Part shown: positions 1 through 7,346 of the stretch, in pieces | How the letters are laid out: every line of letters starts with the position of its first letter | How positions within the stretch are numbered: the stretch's first letter is position 1 | Assembly: GCA_963734185.1 (NCBI GenBank) | Contig: CAVTGA010000001.1 | Location: forward strand, 1,116,001 to 1,180,000 | Reading direction: 5' to 3' | DNA from: PALSA-894 sp963734185 | Lineage (GTDB): Bacteria; Pseudomonadota; Alphaproteobacteria; Rhizobiales; Xanthobacteraceae | Length of the DNA: 64,000 nt | Translations under genes and position numbers: made by a program | The notes under the pieces: generated by a model | Database searches by the model: none | Told to the model about the DNA's origin: nothing | Seen by the model: the letters and a program-made list of their open reading frames with translations, nothing else

Positions 1-666
1 GCCCGCACCATCGAGGCGATCGACGGCGCCGGGCGCGATCCCGAGGGCAAGCCGGTCGCCGACCTGCCGAGCAGCGTCGACGTGGTGGGCAATGCCTTCA
101 AGTCGCAAGTCAACGTCGAGAACGATCCGGTGCAGGTGCCCGGCGGCGGCCATGTCTGGTACGAAGTGACCGCGATCAAGCCGGCGCGCGAACGCCCGCT
201 CGAGGAGGTGCGTGCGCAGGTCGAGCAACGCATGCGCGACGAAGAGATCGCCCGGCGCGTCAAGGCCAAGGCGACTGCGCTGTTCGAGAAGGCCAAGGCC
301 GGCGCACCGCTCGCCGACCTGGTTGGCGAGGACGGCCTGAAAGTCGAGAGCACATTCGGCCTTCGGCGTGGAAAGCCGGTCGGCGCGCTTTCGGCGCGGG
401 CGCTGTTTGCCATCTTCCGTACCCCCCTGGGCCAGCCCGGCATGGCGGAAGGCGCCAACGCGACCGAATGGACGGTATTCCGGGTGACCGACATCGGCGT
501 GCTTGCCGCCGATGAGGCCGAGACCAAGCGCATCGAGGACAAACTGCGCCGCGAGATGACCGACGAATTGGCCGCCCAATATATCCAGCGGCTGCAGACG
601 GACGTCGGCGCTACGCTCAACACCGATGCGATGCGACGGGCCATCGGCGGCACCGAGCAGAACTGA
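1..666 (+). CDS. Peptidyl-prolyl cis-trans isomerase (PpiD/SurA-like), C-terminal part
   Basis: The frame is open from the first base of the window to the stop at 664-666, so the gene starts upstream and only its last 221 residues are seen. The visible part is a charged helical region (EEVRAQVEQRMRDEEIARRV, roughly residues 67-86) followed by a second domain that ends in an amphipathic helix, the pattern of the C-terminal half of membrane-anchored periplasmic foldases of the PpiD type. A PpiD-like gene just before trpE is common in Rhizobiales; that context carries most of the call. It lies only 3 bases before trpE. The N-terminal membrane anchor and parvulin core cannot be checked here. Confidence 0.7.
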   Translation, partial: ARTIEAIDGAGRDPEGKPVADLPSSVDVVGNAFKSQVNVENDPVQVPGGGHVWYEVTAIKPARERPLEEVRAQVEQRMRDEEIARRVKAKATALFEKAKAGAPLADLVGEDGLKVESTFGLRRGKPVGALSARALFAIFRTPLGQPGMAEGANATEWTVFRVTDIGVLAADEAETKRIEDKLRREMTDELAAQYIQRLQTDVGATLNTDAMRRAIGGTEQN

Positions 667-669
667 GCC

Positions 670-2187
670 GTGCACGTCGAGCCCGTGGCCGAGGCCTTCG
701 CTGCACGATACGCGCAGGGCGAGCCGCAAGTTGTCTGGACCACGCTGGTCGCCGACCTCGAGACGCCGGTTTCGACCTATCTGAAGGTCGCCGGCGGACG
801 GGCGATGAGCTTCCTGCTCGAGTCGGTCGAAGGCGGCGCGGTGCGCGGGCGCTATTCCGTCATCGGCCTCGATCCGGACGTGGTGTGGCGTACCCACGGG
901 ACGCGCGCCGAGATCAATCGCAGCGCCCGCACCAAGGTCGAGGCGTTTATCCCCTGCCCGGAACCCCCGCTTGCCGCGCTGCGCAACCTCATTGCCGAGA
1001 GCCGCATCGCCCTGCCCGACACGCTGCCGCCGCCTGCGGCCGGCATCTTCGGCTATCTCGGCTATGACATGGTCCGCCTGATGGAAGAGCTGCCCGAGCC
1101 TAATCCGGACCCGATCGGCATTCCCGACGCCATCCTGATCCGCCCGACACTCGTGATCGTGTTCGACGCGGTCAAGGACGCGATCACGGTGGTGACGCCG
1201 GTGCGCCCGGAGCCCGGCGTGACGGCAAAGACCGCGTTCGCGCGCGCCGCAGAGCGCCTGTCGGCAATCGTCGACGCGCTCGACCGGCCGCTCGACAAGG
1301 AGGCCGCCAACGGCATCGCCGGCCCGCTCGCGGTCGCGCCGAACTCCAACACCACCCGCGACGAATTCGCCGCCATGGTGCTGCGCGCCAAGGAGTACAT
1401 CGCCGCCGGCGACATCTTCCAGGTCGTGCTCGCGCAACGTTTCGAGGCGCCCTTCACACTGCCGCCGTTCTCGCTCTACCGCGCGCTGCGACGCGTCAAT
1501 CCGGCGCCGTTCCTGTTCTATCTCGACTACGGCGGCTTCGCGGTCGCGGGTTCAAGCCCCGAGATCCTGGTGCGCCTGCGCGACGGCACCGTCACGGTGC
1601 GCCCGATCGCCGGCACCCGCCCGCGCGGCGCGACGCCGCATGAGGACAAGGCGCTGGAGGACGAGCTGCTCGCCGATCCCAAGGAACGTGCCGAGCATCT
1701 CATGCTGCTCGATCTGGGACGCAATGACGTCGGCCGCGTCGCGGCCATCGGCTCGGTGACGGTAACCGACCAATTCTTCATCGAGCGTTACAGCCAGGTG
1801 ATGCACATCGTGTCGAACGTCGAAGGCAAGCTCGATGCCCGCTATGACGCGCTCGATGCGCTCAGCGCGGGCTATCCGGCCGGGACCGTGTCGGGTGCGC
1901 CCAAGGTGCGCGCCATGCAGATCATCGACGAGTTGGAGAAGGAGAAACGCGGGCTTTATGCCGGCTCGGTCGGCTATTTCTCCGCCGCCGGCGAGATGGA
2001 CACCTGCATCGTCCTGCGCACCGCGCTGCTGAAGGAGGGCGTGATGTACGTCCAGGCTGGCGCCGGCATCGTCGCCGACAGCGATCCCGATTTCGAGCAG
2101 AACGAATGCGTCGCCAAGGCCAAGGCACTGTTCCGCGCTGCCGAGGAGGCGCGCCGTTTCGCGAGCGCGGCCAAGCGCGGGCAGTAG
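670..2187 (+). CDS. trpE: Anthranilate synthase component I
   Basis: Converts chorismate plus glutamine-derived ammonia to anthranilate, the first committed step of tryptophan synthesis, in the cytosol with TrpG. The 505 residues match a stand-alone TrpE. The N-terminal region has the feedback-site type segment LLESVEGGAVRGRYS (residues 49-63); the chorismate-binding domain carries PIAGTRPRG, DPKERAEHLMLLDLGRNDVGRV and YPAGTVSGAPKVRAM. The start is GTG at 670, three bases after the preceding stop. Unlike several Rhizobiaceae, which have a fused TrpEG, the two subunits are separate here, as in Bradyrhizobium. I see no leader peptide or attenuator upstream. Confidence 0.96.
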   Translation: MHVEPVAEAFAARYAQGEPQVVWTTLVADLETPVSTYLKVAGGRAMSFLLESVEGGAVRGRYSVIGLDPDVVWRTHGTRAEINRSARTKVEAFIPCPEPPLAALRNLIAESRIALPDTLPPPAAGIFGYLGYDMVRLMEELPEPNPDPIGIPDAILIRPTLVIVFDAVKDAITVVTPVRPEPGVTAKTAFARAAERLSAIVDALDRPLDKEAANGIAGPLAVAPNSNTTRDEFAAMVLRAKEYIAAGDIFQVVLAQRFEAPFTLPPFSLYRALRRVNPAPFLFYLDYGGFAVAGSSPEILVRLRDGTVTVRPIAGTRPRGATPHEDKALEDELLADPKERAEHLMLLDLGRNDVGRVAAIGSVTVTDQFFIERYSQVMHIVSNVEGKLDARYDALDALSAGYPAGTVSGAPKVRAMQIIDELEKEKRGLYAGSVGYFSAAGEMDTCIVLRTALLKEGVMYVQAGAGIVADSDPDFEQNECVAKAKALFRAAEEARRFASAAKRGQ

Positions 2188-2245
2188 GCTCGCTTGACCC
2201 CTCCCAAACCCGCGTCTAAGACCCTGGGCGGGCAGCCAAAACGCC

Positions 2246-2869
2246 ATGATCGTGCTGATCGACAACTACGACAGCTTCACCTTCAACCTCGTCCATTACC
2301 TCGGCGAGCTTGGGGCTGCGGTCCACGTGCATCGTAACGACAAGATCGCGGTCGCCGCCGTGATCGACGCCGATCCGGATGCGATCGTGCTCTCGCCCGG
2401 GCCCTGCACGCCGAACGAGGCCGGCATCTGCCTCGATCTCATCGCCAGAGCCTCGCCCACGATCCCGATCCTCGGCGTGTGCCTCGGACATCAGGCGATC
2501 GGCCAGGCCTTTGGCGGCGAAATCGTGCGCGCGCCGATCCCCGTGCACGGCAAGCTCTCCGACGTTCGGCATGAAGGCCAAGGCGTGTTCCGCGGCATCA
2601 ACGGGCCGTTCAAGGCGACACGCTACCACTCGCTGGTGGTCGGACGCGCCTCGCTGCCGGACGAACTGAATGTCACCGCCGAGACCGACGACGCGCTGGT
2701 CATGGGTCTCGCGCATTCCAAGCTGCCGGTGCACGGCGTACAGTTCCACCCCGAGAGCATCGCGTCGGAGCACGGGCATCGTATCCTGCAGAACTTCCTC
2801 GACATCGCCGCGGCCTGGAATGCGGCGGCCGGCCGGCGCGGCGCGCTTGGCGCGGCACGCGCACACTAG
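2246..2869 (+). CDS. trpG: Anthranilate synthase component II (glutamine amidotransferase)
   Basis: Hydrolyses glutamine and passes ammonia to TrpE. The 207-residue class I amidotransferase shows the oxyanion segment LSPGPCTPNEAG, the nucleophile elbow GVCLGHQAIGQAFGG (catalytic Cys about residue 79), and the His-Glu pair in GVQFHPESIASEHG near residues 168-181. ATG at 2246 follows trpE after 58 bases. The last residues (AAAGRRGALGAARA) form a low-complexity basic tail. A palindromic repeat begins within the last bases of the gene. Confidence 0.96.
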   Translation: MIVLIDNYDSFTFNLVHYLGELGAAVHVHRNDKIAVAAVIDADPDAIVLSPGPCTPNEAGICLDLIARASPTIPILGVCLGHQAIGQAFGGEIVRAPIPVHGKLSDVRHEGQGVFRGINGPFKATRYHSLVVGRASLPDELNVTAETDDALVMGLAHSKLPVHGVQFHPESIASEHGHRILQNFLDIAAAWNAAAGRRGALGAARAH

Positions 2870-2970
2870 AGCATGATCCCGAAAAGTGGACACCGGTTTT
2901 CGGAACCAGAGCATGCTCGAACAAGAAGGTAGACCATGATCCGATTCACTTGAATCGGATCATGGTCTAG
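2868..2970. repeat. Compound palindromic intergenic repeat between trpG and trpD
   Basis: The sequence holds two hairpins. The first pairs ccgaaaa with ttttcgg (about 2878-2905). The second is a perfect inverted repeat with 19-base arms at 2930-2948 and 2951-2969 and a two-base loop (ct). The gcatgatc/ccgaaaa wording resembles a dispersed palindromic repeat often seen in Rhizobiales intergenic regions; a related copy is at 45624-45696. Transcribed, it would form a strong stem inside the trp mRNA. Confidence 0.8.
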
Positions 2971-2979
2971 AGGGTCGTC

Positions 2980-3993
2980 ATGGACGCGCTAAAGGCGCTC
3001 ATCGGCAAGGTCGCAACCGGCGAAACGCTCAGCCGCGAGGAAGCGGCGAATGCGTTCGACCGCATGATGTCGGGCGAGGCGACACCCTCGCAGATGGGCG
3101 CCCTGCTCATGGCGCTGCGCCTGCGCGGGGAAACTGTCGAGGAGATCACCGGCGCCGTCACCACCATGCGCGCCAAGATGCTGAAGGTCGCGGCCCCGCC
3201 GGACGCCATCGACGTGGTCGGCACCGGGGGCGATGCGTCGGGCTCCTACAACATCTCGACCTGCGCGGCCTTCGTGGTGGCCGGCGCAGGCGTGCCGATC
3301 GCCAAGCACGGCAATCGCGCCCTCTCCTCGCGCTCCGGTGCCGCCGACGTGCTCGGCGCGCTCGGCGTGAAGATCGATTTGAGCCCTTCCGAAATCACGC
3401 GCTGCATCTACGAGGCCGGCGTCGGCTTCATGTTCGCGCCCGCGCATCATCCGGCGATGAAGAACGTCGGCCCGACGCGGGTCGAGCTCGGCACGCGCAC
3501 CATTTTCAATCTGCTCGGGCCGCTCTCGAACCCGGCAAGCGTCAAGCGGCAGATGGTCGGCGTGTTCTCGCGCCAGTGGGTCGAGCCGCTCGCGCAGGTG
3601 CTCAAGAACCTCGGCTCCGAGCGCGCCTATGTGGTGCACGGTTCCGACGGCCTCGACGAGATCACGACCTCCGGGCCGACCAGCGTGGCGGCGCTCACCG
3701 ACGGCAAAGTGACCACGTTCGAAATCACGCCGGACGATGTCGGCTTGGCCAAGGCCAGGCCGGAGGATTTGCGCGGCGGCGACGCCGAGGCCAATGCGAG
3801 CGCCCTGATGGACGTGCTCAAGGGCAAGAAGGGGCCGTTCCGCGACATCGCAATCCTCAACGCCGCCGCCGCGCTCGTGGTCGCGGACAAAGCCCAGGAC
3901 TTGAAGGAGGGCGTGGCACTGGCGGCGAAATCGATCGATTCCGGCGAAGCCGAGGGCCGCCTCGACCGCCTGATCGCGGTCTCGAACGCGTGA
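2980..3993 (+). CDS. trpD: Anthranilate phosphoribosyltransferase
   Basis: Transfers phosphoribose from PRPP to anthranilate, the second dedicated step of the tryptophan pathway. The 337 residues are normal for the family. The PRPP-binding loop VVGTGGDASGSYNIST (around residue 80), the KHGNRALSSRSGAADVLGALG segment and NVGPTRVELGTRTIFNLLGPLSNPA are all present. ATG at 2980 follows the palindromic repeat. The gene is 5 bases from trpC, so both are probably on one transcript. Confidence 0.97.
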   Translation: MDALKALIGKVATGETLSREEAANAFDRMMSGEATPSQMGALLMALRLRGETVEEITGAVTTMRAKMLKVAAPPDAIDVVGTGGDASGSYNISTCAAFVVAGAGVPIAKHGNRALSSRSGAADVLGALGVKIDLSPSEITRCIYEAGVGFMFAPAHHPAMKNVGPTRVELGTRTIFNLLGPLSNPASVKRQMVGVFSRQWVEPLAQVLKNLGSERAYVVHGSDGLDEITTSGPTSVAALTDGKVTTFEITPDDVGLAKARPEDLRGGDAEANASALMDVLKGKKGPFRDIAILNAAAALVVADKAQDLKEGVALAAKSIDSGEAEGRLDRLIAVSNA

Positions 3994-3998
3994 CGCCG

Positions 3999-4814
3999 AT
4001 GGACATCCTCGCCCAGATCGAAAGCCACAAGCGCGAGGAGATCGCCGCCGCCAAACGCGCAGTGCCGCTCGCAGCGCTGGAAGCGAGCGCCAAGGCGGCC
4101 TCCGCGCCGCGCGGTTTCCTGCGCGCGCTCGAGGCCGCGGCGGCGCGCGGCGACTACGCGCTGATCGCCGAGATCAAGATGGCGAGCCCGTCGAAGGGAT
4201 TGATCCGCGCCGATTTCGACCCGCCGGCGCTCGCGCGCGCCTACGCGGCGGGCGGCGCAACCTGCCTCTCGGTGCTCACCGACGCGCGCTGGTTCCAGGG
4301 CAGCCCGGCGCATCTCGGCGTGGCGCGCGACGCAACCGCGCTGCCGGTGCTGCGCAAGGATTTCCTCTACGAACCCTACCAGGTGGTCGAGGCGCGCGCG
4401 CTCGGCGCGGACTGCATCCTGATCATCATGGCGGCGGTCGACGATGCGACTGCGCAGGCGCTCGAGGGCACGGCGTTCGCGCTCGGCATGGACGTGCTCG
4501 TCGAAGTGCACGAGGAGCGCGAGCTTGACCGCGCGTTACGCCTCCAATCGCGCCTGATCGGCATCAACAACCGCGATCTCAAGACCTTCAAGACCACCCT
4601 TGCAACCAGCGAGCGCCTCGCGCCGCTGGTTCCACGCGACCGCGTGGTCGTCGGCGAGAGCGGGCTGTTTACGCCCGCCGATCTTGCGCGGTTGGAAAAA
4701 GTCGGCGTCTCGACCTTTCTGATCGGCGAAAGCCTGATGCGGCAGCAAGATGTTGCCGCCGCGACCAGAGCGCTGCTGGCGCGCAATTCCGCAAGGATGT
4801 CGGCCGCCGGGTAA
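3999..4814 (+). CDS. trpC: Indole-3-glycerol phosphate synthase
   Basis: Closes the indole ring: carboxyphenylamino-deoxyribulose phosphate to indole-3-glycerol phosphate. It is a 271-residue TIM barrel without a fused TrpF. Landmarks are EIKMASPSKGLIRADFDP (catalytic Lys, near residue 60), SVLTDARWFQGS, VLRKDFLYEPYQV, IGINNRDLKTF and VVGESGLFTP. ATG at 3999 was chosen because family similarity begins there (MDILAQIESHKREEI); a longer open frame upstream only overlaps trpD. Confidence 0.96.
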   Translation: MDILAQIESHKREEIAAAKRAVPLAALEASAKAASAPRGFLRALEAAAARGDYALIAEIKMASPSKGLIRADFDPPALARAYAAGGATCLSVLTDARWFQGSPAHLGVARDATALPVLRKDFLYEPYQVVEARALGADCILIIMAAVDDATAQALEGTAFALGMDVLVEVHEERELDRALRLQSRLIGINNRDLKTFKTTLATSERLAPLVPRDRVVVGESGLFTPADLARLEKVGVSTFLIGESLMRQQDVAAATRALLARNSARMSAAG

Positions 4815-4818
4815 CGGG

Positions 4819-5298
4819 ATGGCGAAACTCACCCATCTGGGACAACGCGGCGAAGCCCGCATGGTCGACGTGTCGGCAAAGGCCGCGACCGAGCGTGTCG
4901 CGGTCGCAGAAGGTCGCGTCGTGATGACGACTAAAACGCTCGACCTCGTGCTCCGGGGCGACACCAAGAAGGGCGACGTGCTCGGCACCGCGCGCATTGC
5001 CGGCATCATGGCGGCCAAGCGCACGTCCGAGCTGATCCCTCTGTGCCATCCCCTGCCCCTCGCCAAGGTCGAGGTCGCTATCGCGCCGGACGCCAAGCTG
5101 CCCGGCCTGATCGTGCGCGCGACCGTCAAGGTCGCCGGCAAGACCGGCGTCGAGATGGAAGCGCTGACCGCCGTGTCGGTTGCCTGCCTCACCATCTATG
5201 ACATGGTGAAGGCCGTCGAACGCGGCATGCGCATCGAGGGTGTCCGGTTGATCGAGAAGCGCGGCGGCAAGTCCGGCACTTATCGCGCGAGGAACTGA
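4819..5298 (+). CDS. moaC: Cyclic pyranopterin monophosphate synthase
   Basis: Acts with MoaA to turn GTP into cyclic pyranopterin monophosphate, the first molybdenum-cofactor intermediate. The 159 residues show MVDVSAKAATERVAVAEGRV, the active-site segment IPLCHPLPLAKVEV (residues 74-87), and GVEMEALTAVSVACLTIYDMVKAV. ATG at 4819 lies 4 bases after trpC. Linkage of trpC to moaC and moeA is a long-standing alphaproteobacterial arrangement rather than a functional link. Confidence 0.96.
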   Translation: MAKLTHLGQRGEARMVDVSAKAATERVAVAEGRVVMTTKTLDLVLRGDTKKGDVLGTARIAGIMAAKRTSELIPLCHPLPLAKVEVAIAPDAKLPGLIVRATVKVAGKTGVEMEALTAVSVACLTIYDMVKAVERGMRIEGVRLIEKRGGKSGTYRARN

Positions 5299-5301
5299 CG
5301 C

Positions 5302-6507
5302 GTGCTCTCGGTCGCCGATGCCCTTGCGCGCGTGCTTGCCGAGGCGCAGCCGCTTGCTGCGGAAATGGTTGCGGTCGCCGACGCCGCCGGGCGCGTCCTT
5401 GCCGGCGACCTCGCCGCGCTGCGCACCCAGCCGCCGGCCGATGTCTCGGCCATGGACGGCTATGCGGTGCGCGGCGCCGACGTGGCGCAAGCGCCGGTGA
5501 GCTTGCGCGTCGTCGGCGAAGTCGCAGCCGGTCGGCCGTTCGAACGGTCCATCCAGTCGGGCGAGGCCGCGCGCATCTTCACCGGCGGGGTGGTTCCGGA
5601 AGGCGCCGACACGGTCGTCATCCAGGAACACACGACGCGCGACGGCGCGCGCGTGACGGTCGGCAAGGCGGCGCCCGCCGGCAAGAACGTCCGCATCAAA
5701 GGCCTCGACTTCAAGGCCGGCGACGTCCTCCTCGCCAGGGGTCGGCCGCTCACGGCGCGCGACCTCGCGCTCGTCGCGGCGATGAACCATCCGAGCGCGC
5801 CGGTACACCGCCGGCCGAAGGTCGCGTTGTTTGCGACCGGCGACGAGCTCGTTTCACCCGGGACCGCGCCCGGTCCAGGGCAGATCGTCTATTCGAACGG
5901 GTTCGCCCTGATGGGGCTCGCCCGCGCGGAAGGCGCCGAGGTCGTCGATCTCGGCATCGTGCCCGATCGGCTCGAGGACACCGTCGCGGCGGTGCGCCGA
6001 GCCCACGCGCTTGCCGCCGATATCCTAGTGACGACCGGCGGGGCATCGGTCGGTGACCACGATTTGGTCCAGCAGGCCTTCGCGGCGGAGGGCATGAGCT
6101 TGTCGTTCTGGAAGGTGGCGCTGCGCCCGGGACGGCCGTTGATGCATGGCCGCCTGGGCACGACCCATGTGCTCGGCCTCCCCGGCAACCCGGTCTCGGC
6201 CTATGTCTGCGCCGTCCTGTTCCTGGTTCCGCTGATTCGACGACTGACCGGCAGGTCCGACCTGATGCCGGCGACCGAATCGGCGGTGCTCGGCCACGAC
6301 CTGCCCGCCAATGACGGACGTGCGGATTATTTGCGCGCGCGCCTAAAGCTCGACGACCGGGGCCGGGCGGTCGCGACGGCGTTTCCGATCCAGGACAGTT
6401 CCATGCTCACGCCTCTCACAAATGCCGATTGTTTGCTGGTTCGCGCGCCCTATGCGCCGGCTGCCAAGGCCGGCGAGCCGTGCACGATCGTTAAGCTGGA
6501 GCGTTAA
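5302..6507 (+). CDS. moeA: Molybdopterin molybdenumtransferase
   Basis: Inserts molybdate into adenylated molybdopterin. The 401 residues match the family. Visible marks are SAMDGYAVRGADV near residue 50, the IFTGGVVPEGADTVVIQEH segment, the MoCF-biosynthesis domain VALFATGDELVSPG...QIVYSNGFAL, TTGGASVGDHDLV, and RPGRPLMHGRLGTTHVLGLPGNPVSA. The start is GTG at 5302, three bases after moaC. A C-terminal MoeA domain IV follows. Confidence 0.95.
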   Translation: MLSVADALARVLAEAQPLAAEMVAVADAAGRVLAGDLAALRTQPPADVSAMDGYAVRGADVAQAPVSLRVVGEVAAGRPFERSIQSGEAARIFTGGVVPEGADTVVIQEHTTRDGARVTVGKAAPAGKNVRIKGLDFKAGDVLLARGRPLTARDLALVAAMNHPSAPVHRRPKVALFATGDELVSPGTAPGPGQIVYSNGFALMGLARAEGAEVVDLGIVPDRLEDTVAAVRRAHALAADILVTTGGASVGDHDLVQQAFAAEGMSLSFWKVALRPGRPLMHGRLGTTHVLGLPGNPVSAYVCAVLFLVPLIRRLTGRSDLMPATESAVLGHDLPANDGRADYLRARLKLDDRGRAVATAFPIQDSSMLTPLTNADCLLVRAPYAPAAKAGEPCTIVKLER

Positions 6508-6558
6508 GCGCGGCTTTCCCGATCCCTCGATTTCTTCACCGCAAATTAAATGGTTGCG

Positions 6559-6599
6559 GAACACATACCGAACATATAGTGTCCGTTCATGATTTGTTT
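6559..6599 (+). promoter_or_regulatory. LexA (SOS) operator upstream of lexA, with a second near-match box
   Basis: An exact alphaproteobacterial SOS box, GAAC-N7-GAAC, lies at 6559-6573, followed at once by a good -10 (TATAGT, 6575-6580). A second, one-mismatch box, GTTC-N7-GTTT, is at 6585-6599. Both are 55-95 bases before the lexA start, so lexA is almost surely self-repressed. GTTC-N7-GTTC is the established LexA target in this class. Confidence 0.88.
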
Positions 6600-6653
6600 C
6601 GGACGCGTTCGAATAGCCTGACGTGTCGTCACGCAAGCCAAGAGGGACCGCCG

Positions 6654-7346
6654 ATGCTGACGCGGAAACAATTCGAGCTGTTGCGCTTCATCCATGAGCG
6701 GCTCAAGGAGGCCGGAGTTCCGCCTTCCTTCGACGAGATGAAGGACGCGCTCGACCTGCGTTCGAAATCGGGCATCCACCGGTTGATCACGGCGCTGGAA
6801 GAGCGCGGCTTCATCCGGCGCCTGCCGAACCGGGCGCGCGCGATCGAGGTGATCAAACTGCCTGAGCCGGTCGGACAGGGTGTCGGCCGCCGCGGATTCA
6901 CGCCTTCGGTGATCGAAGGCGACCTCGGGCGGGTGCGGGCCGGCGCCGACGACGAAGGCGGCCGTCCGGTGATCGTGCCGGTCATGGGCCGCATTGCCGC
7001 CGGCACCCCGATCGAGGCAATCCAGACCCGCAGCCACACGATCCAGGTCCCGCCCGAGCTGTTGAGCACAGGCGAGCATTACGCGCTCGAGGTGCGTGGC
7101 GACTCCATGATCGACGCTGGAATCCTCGAAGGCGACACGGTGCTGATCCGCAAGACCGATGGCGCCGAGACCGGCGACATCGTGGTCGCGCTGATCGATG
7201 ACGAGGAAGCCACGCTCAAACGCTTCCGCCGGCGCGGCGCTTCGATCGCGCTCGAGCCCGCCAACAGCGCGCACGAGGTGCGCATCCTGCCGCCCAACCG
7301 TGTGCGTATTCAGGGCAAGCTGGTGGGACTGTTCCGGCGCTATTAG
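6654..7346 (+). CDS. lexA: SOS repressor LexA
   Basis: Represses DNA-damage genes and cleaves itself when RecA is activated. The 230 residues begin MLTRKQFELLRFIHERLKE and hold a winged helix (residues 1-70, SFDEMKDALDLRSKSGIHRLI), a linker, the Ala-Gly cleavage site in GRIAAGTPIEA, and the S24 protease domain with Ser in RGDSMIDAGI and Lys in ATLKRFRR. ATG at 6654 was chosen over an upstream frame because of the AGAGGG Shine-Dalgarno at about 6641 and family alignment. Its last 4 bases overlap the end of convergent comEC. Confidence 0.96.
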   Translation: MLTRKQFELLRFIHERLKEAGVPPSFDEMKDALDLRSKSGIHRLITALEERGFIRRLPNRARAIEVIKLPEPVGQGVGRRGFTPSVIEGDLGRVRAGADDEGGRPVIVPVMGRIAAGTPIEAIQTRSHTIQVPPELLSTGEHYALEVRGDSMIDAGILEGDTVLIRKTDGAETGDIVVALIDDEEATLKRFRRRGASIALEPANSAHEVRILPPNRVRIQGKLVGLFRRY

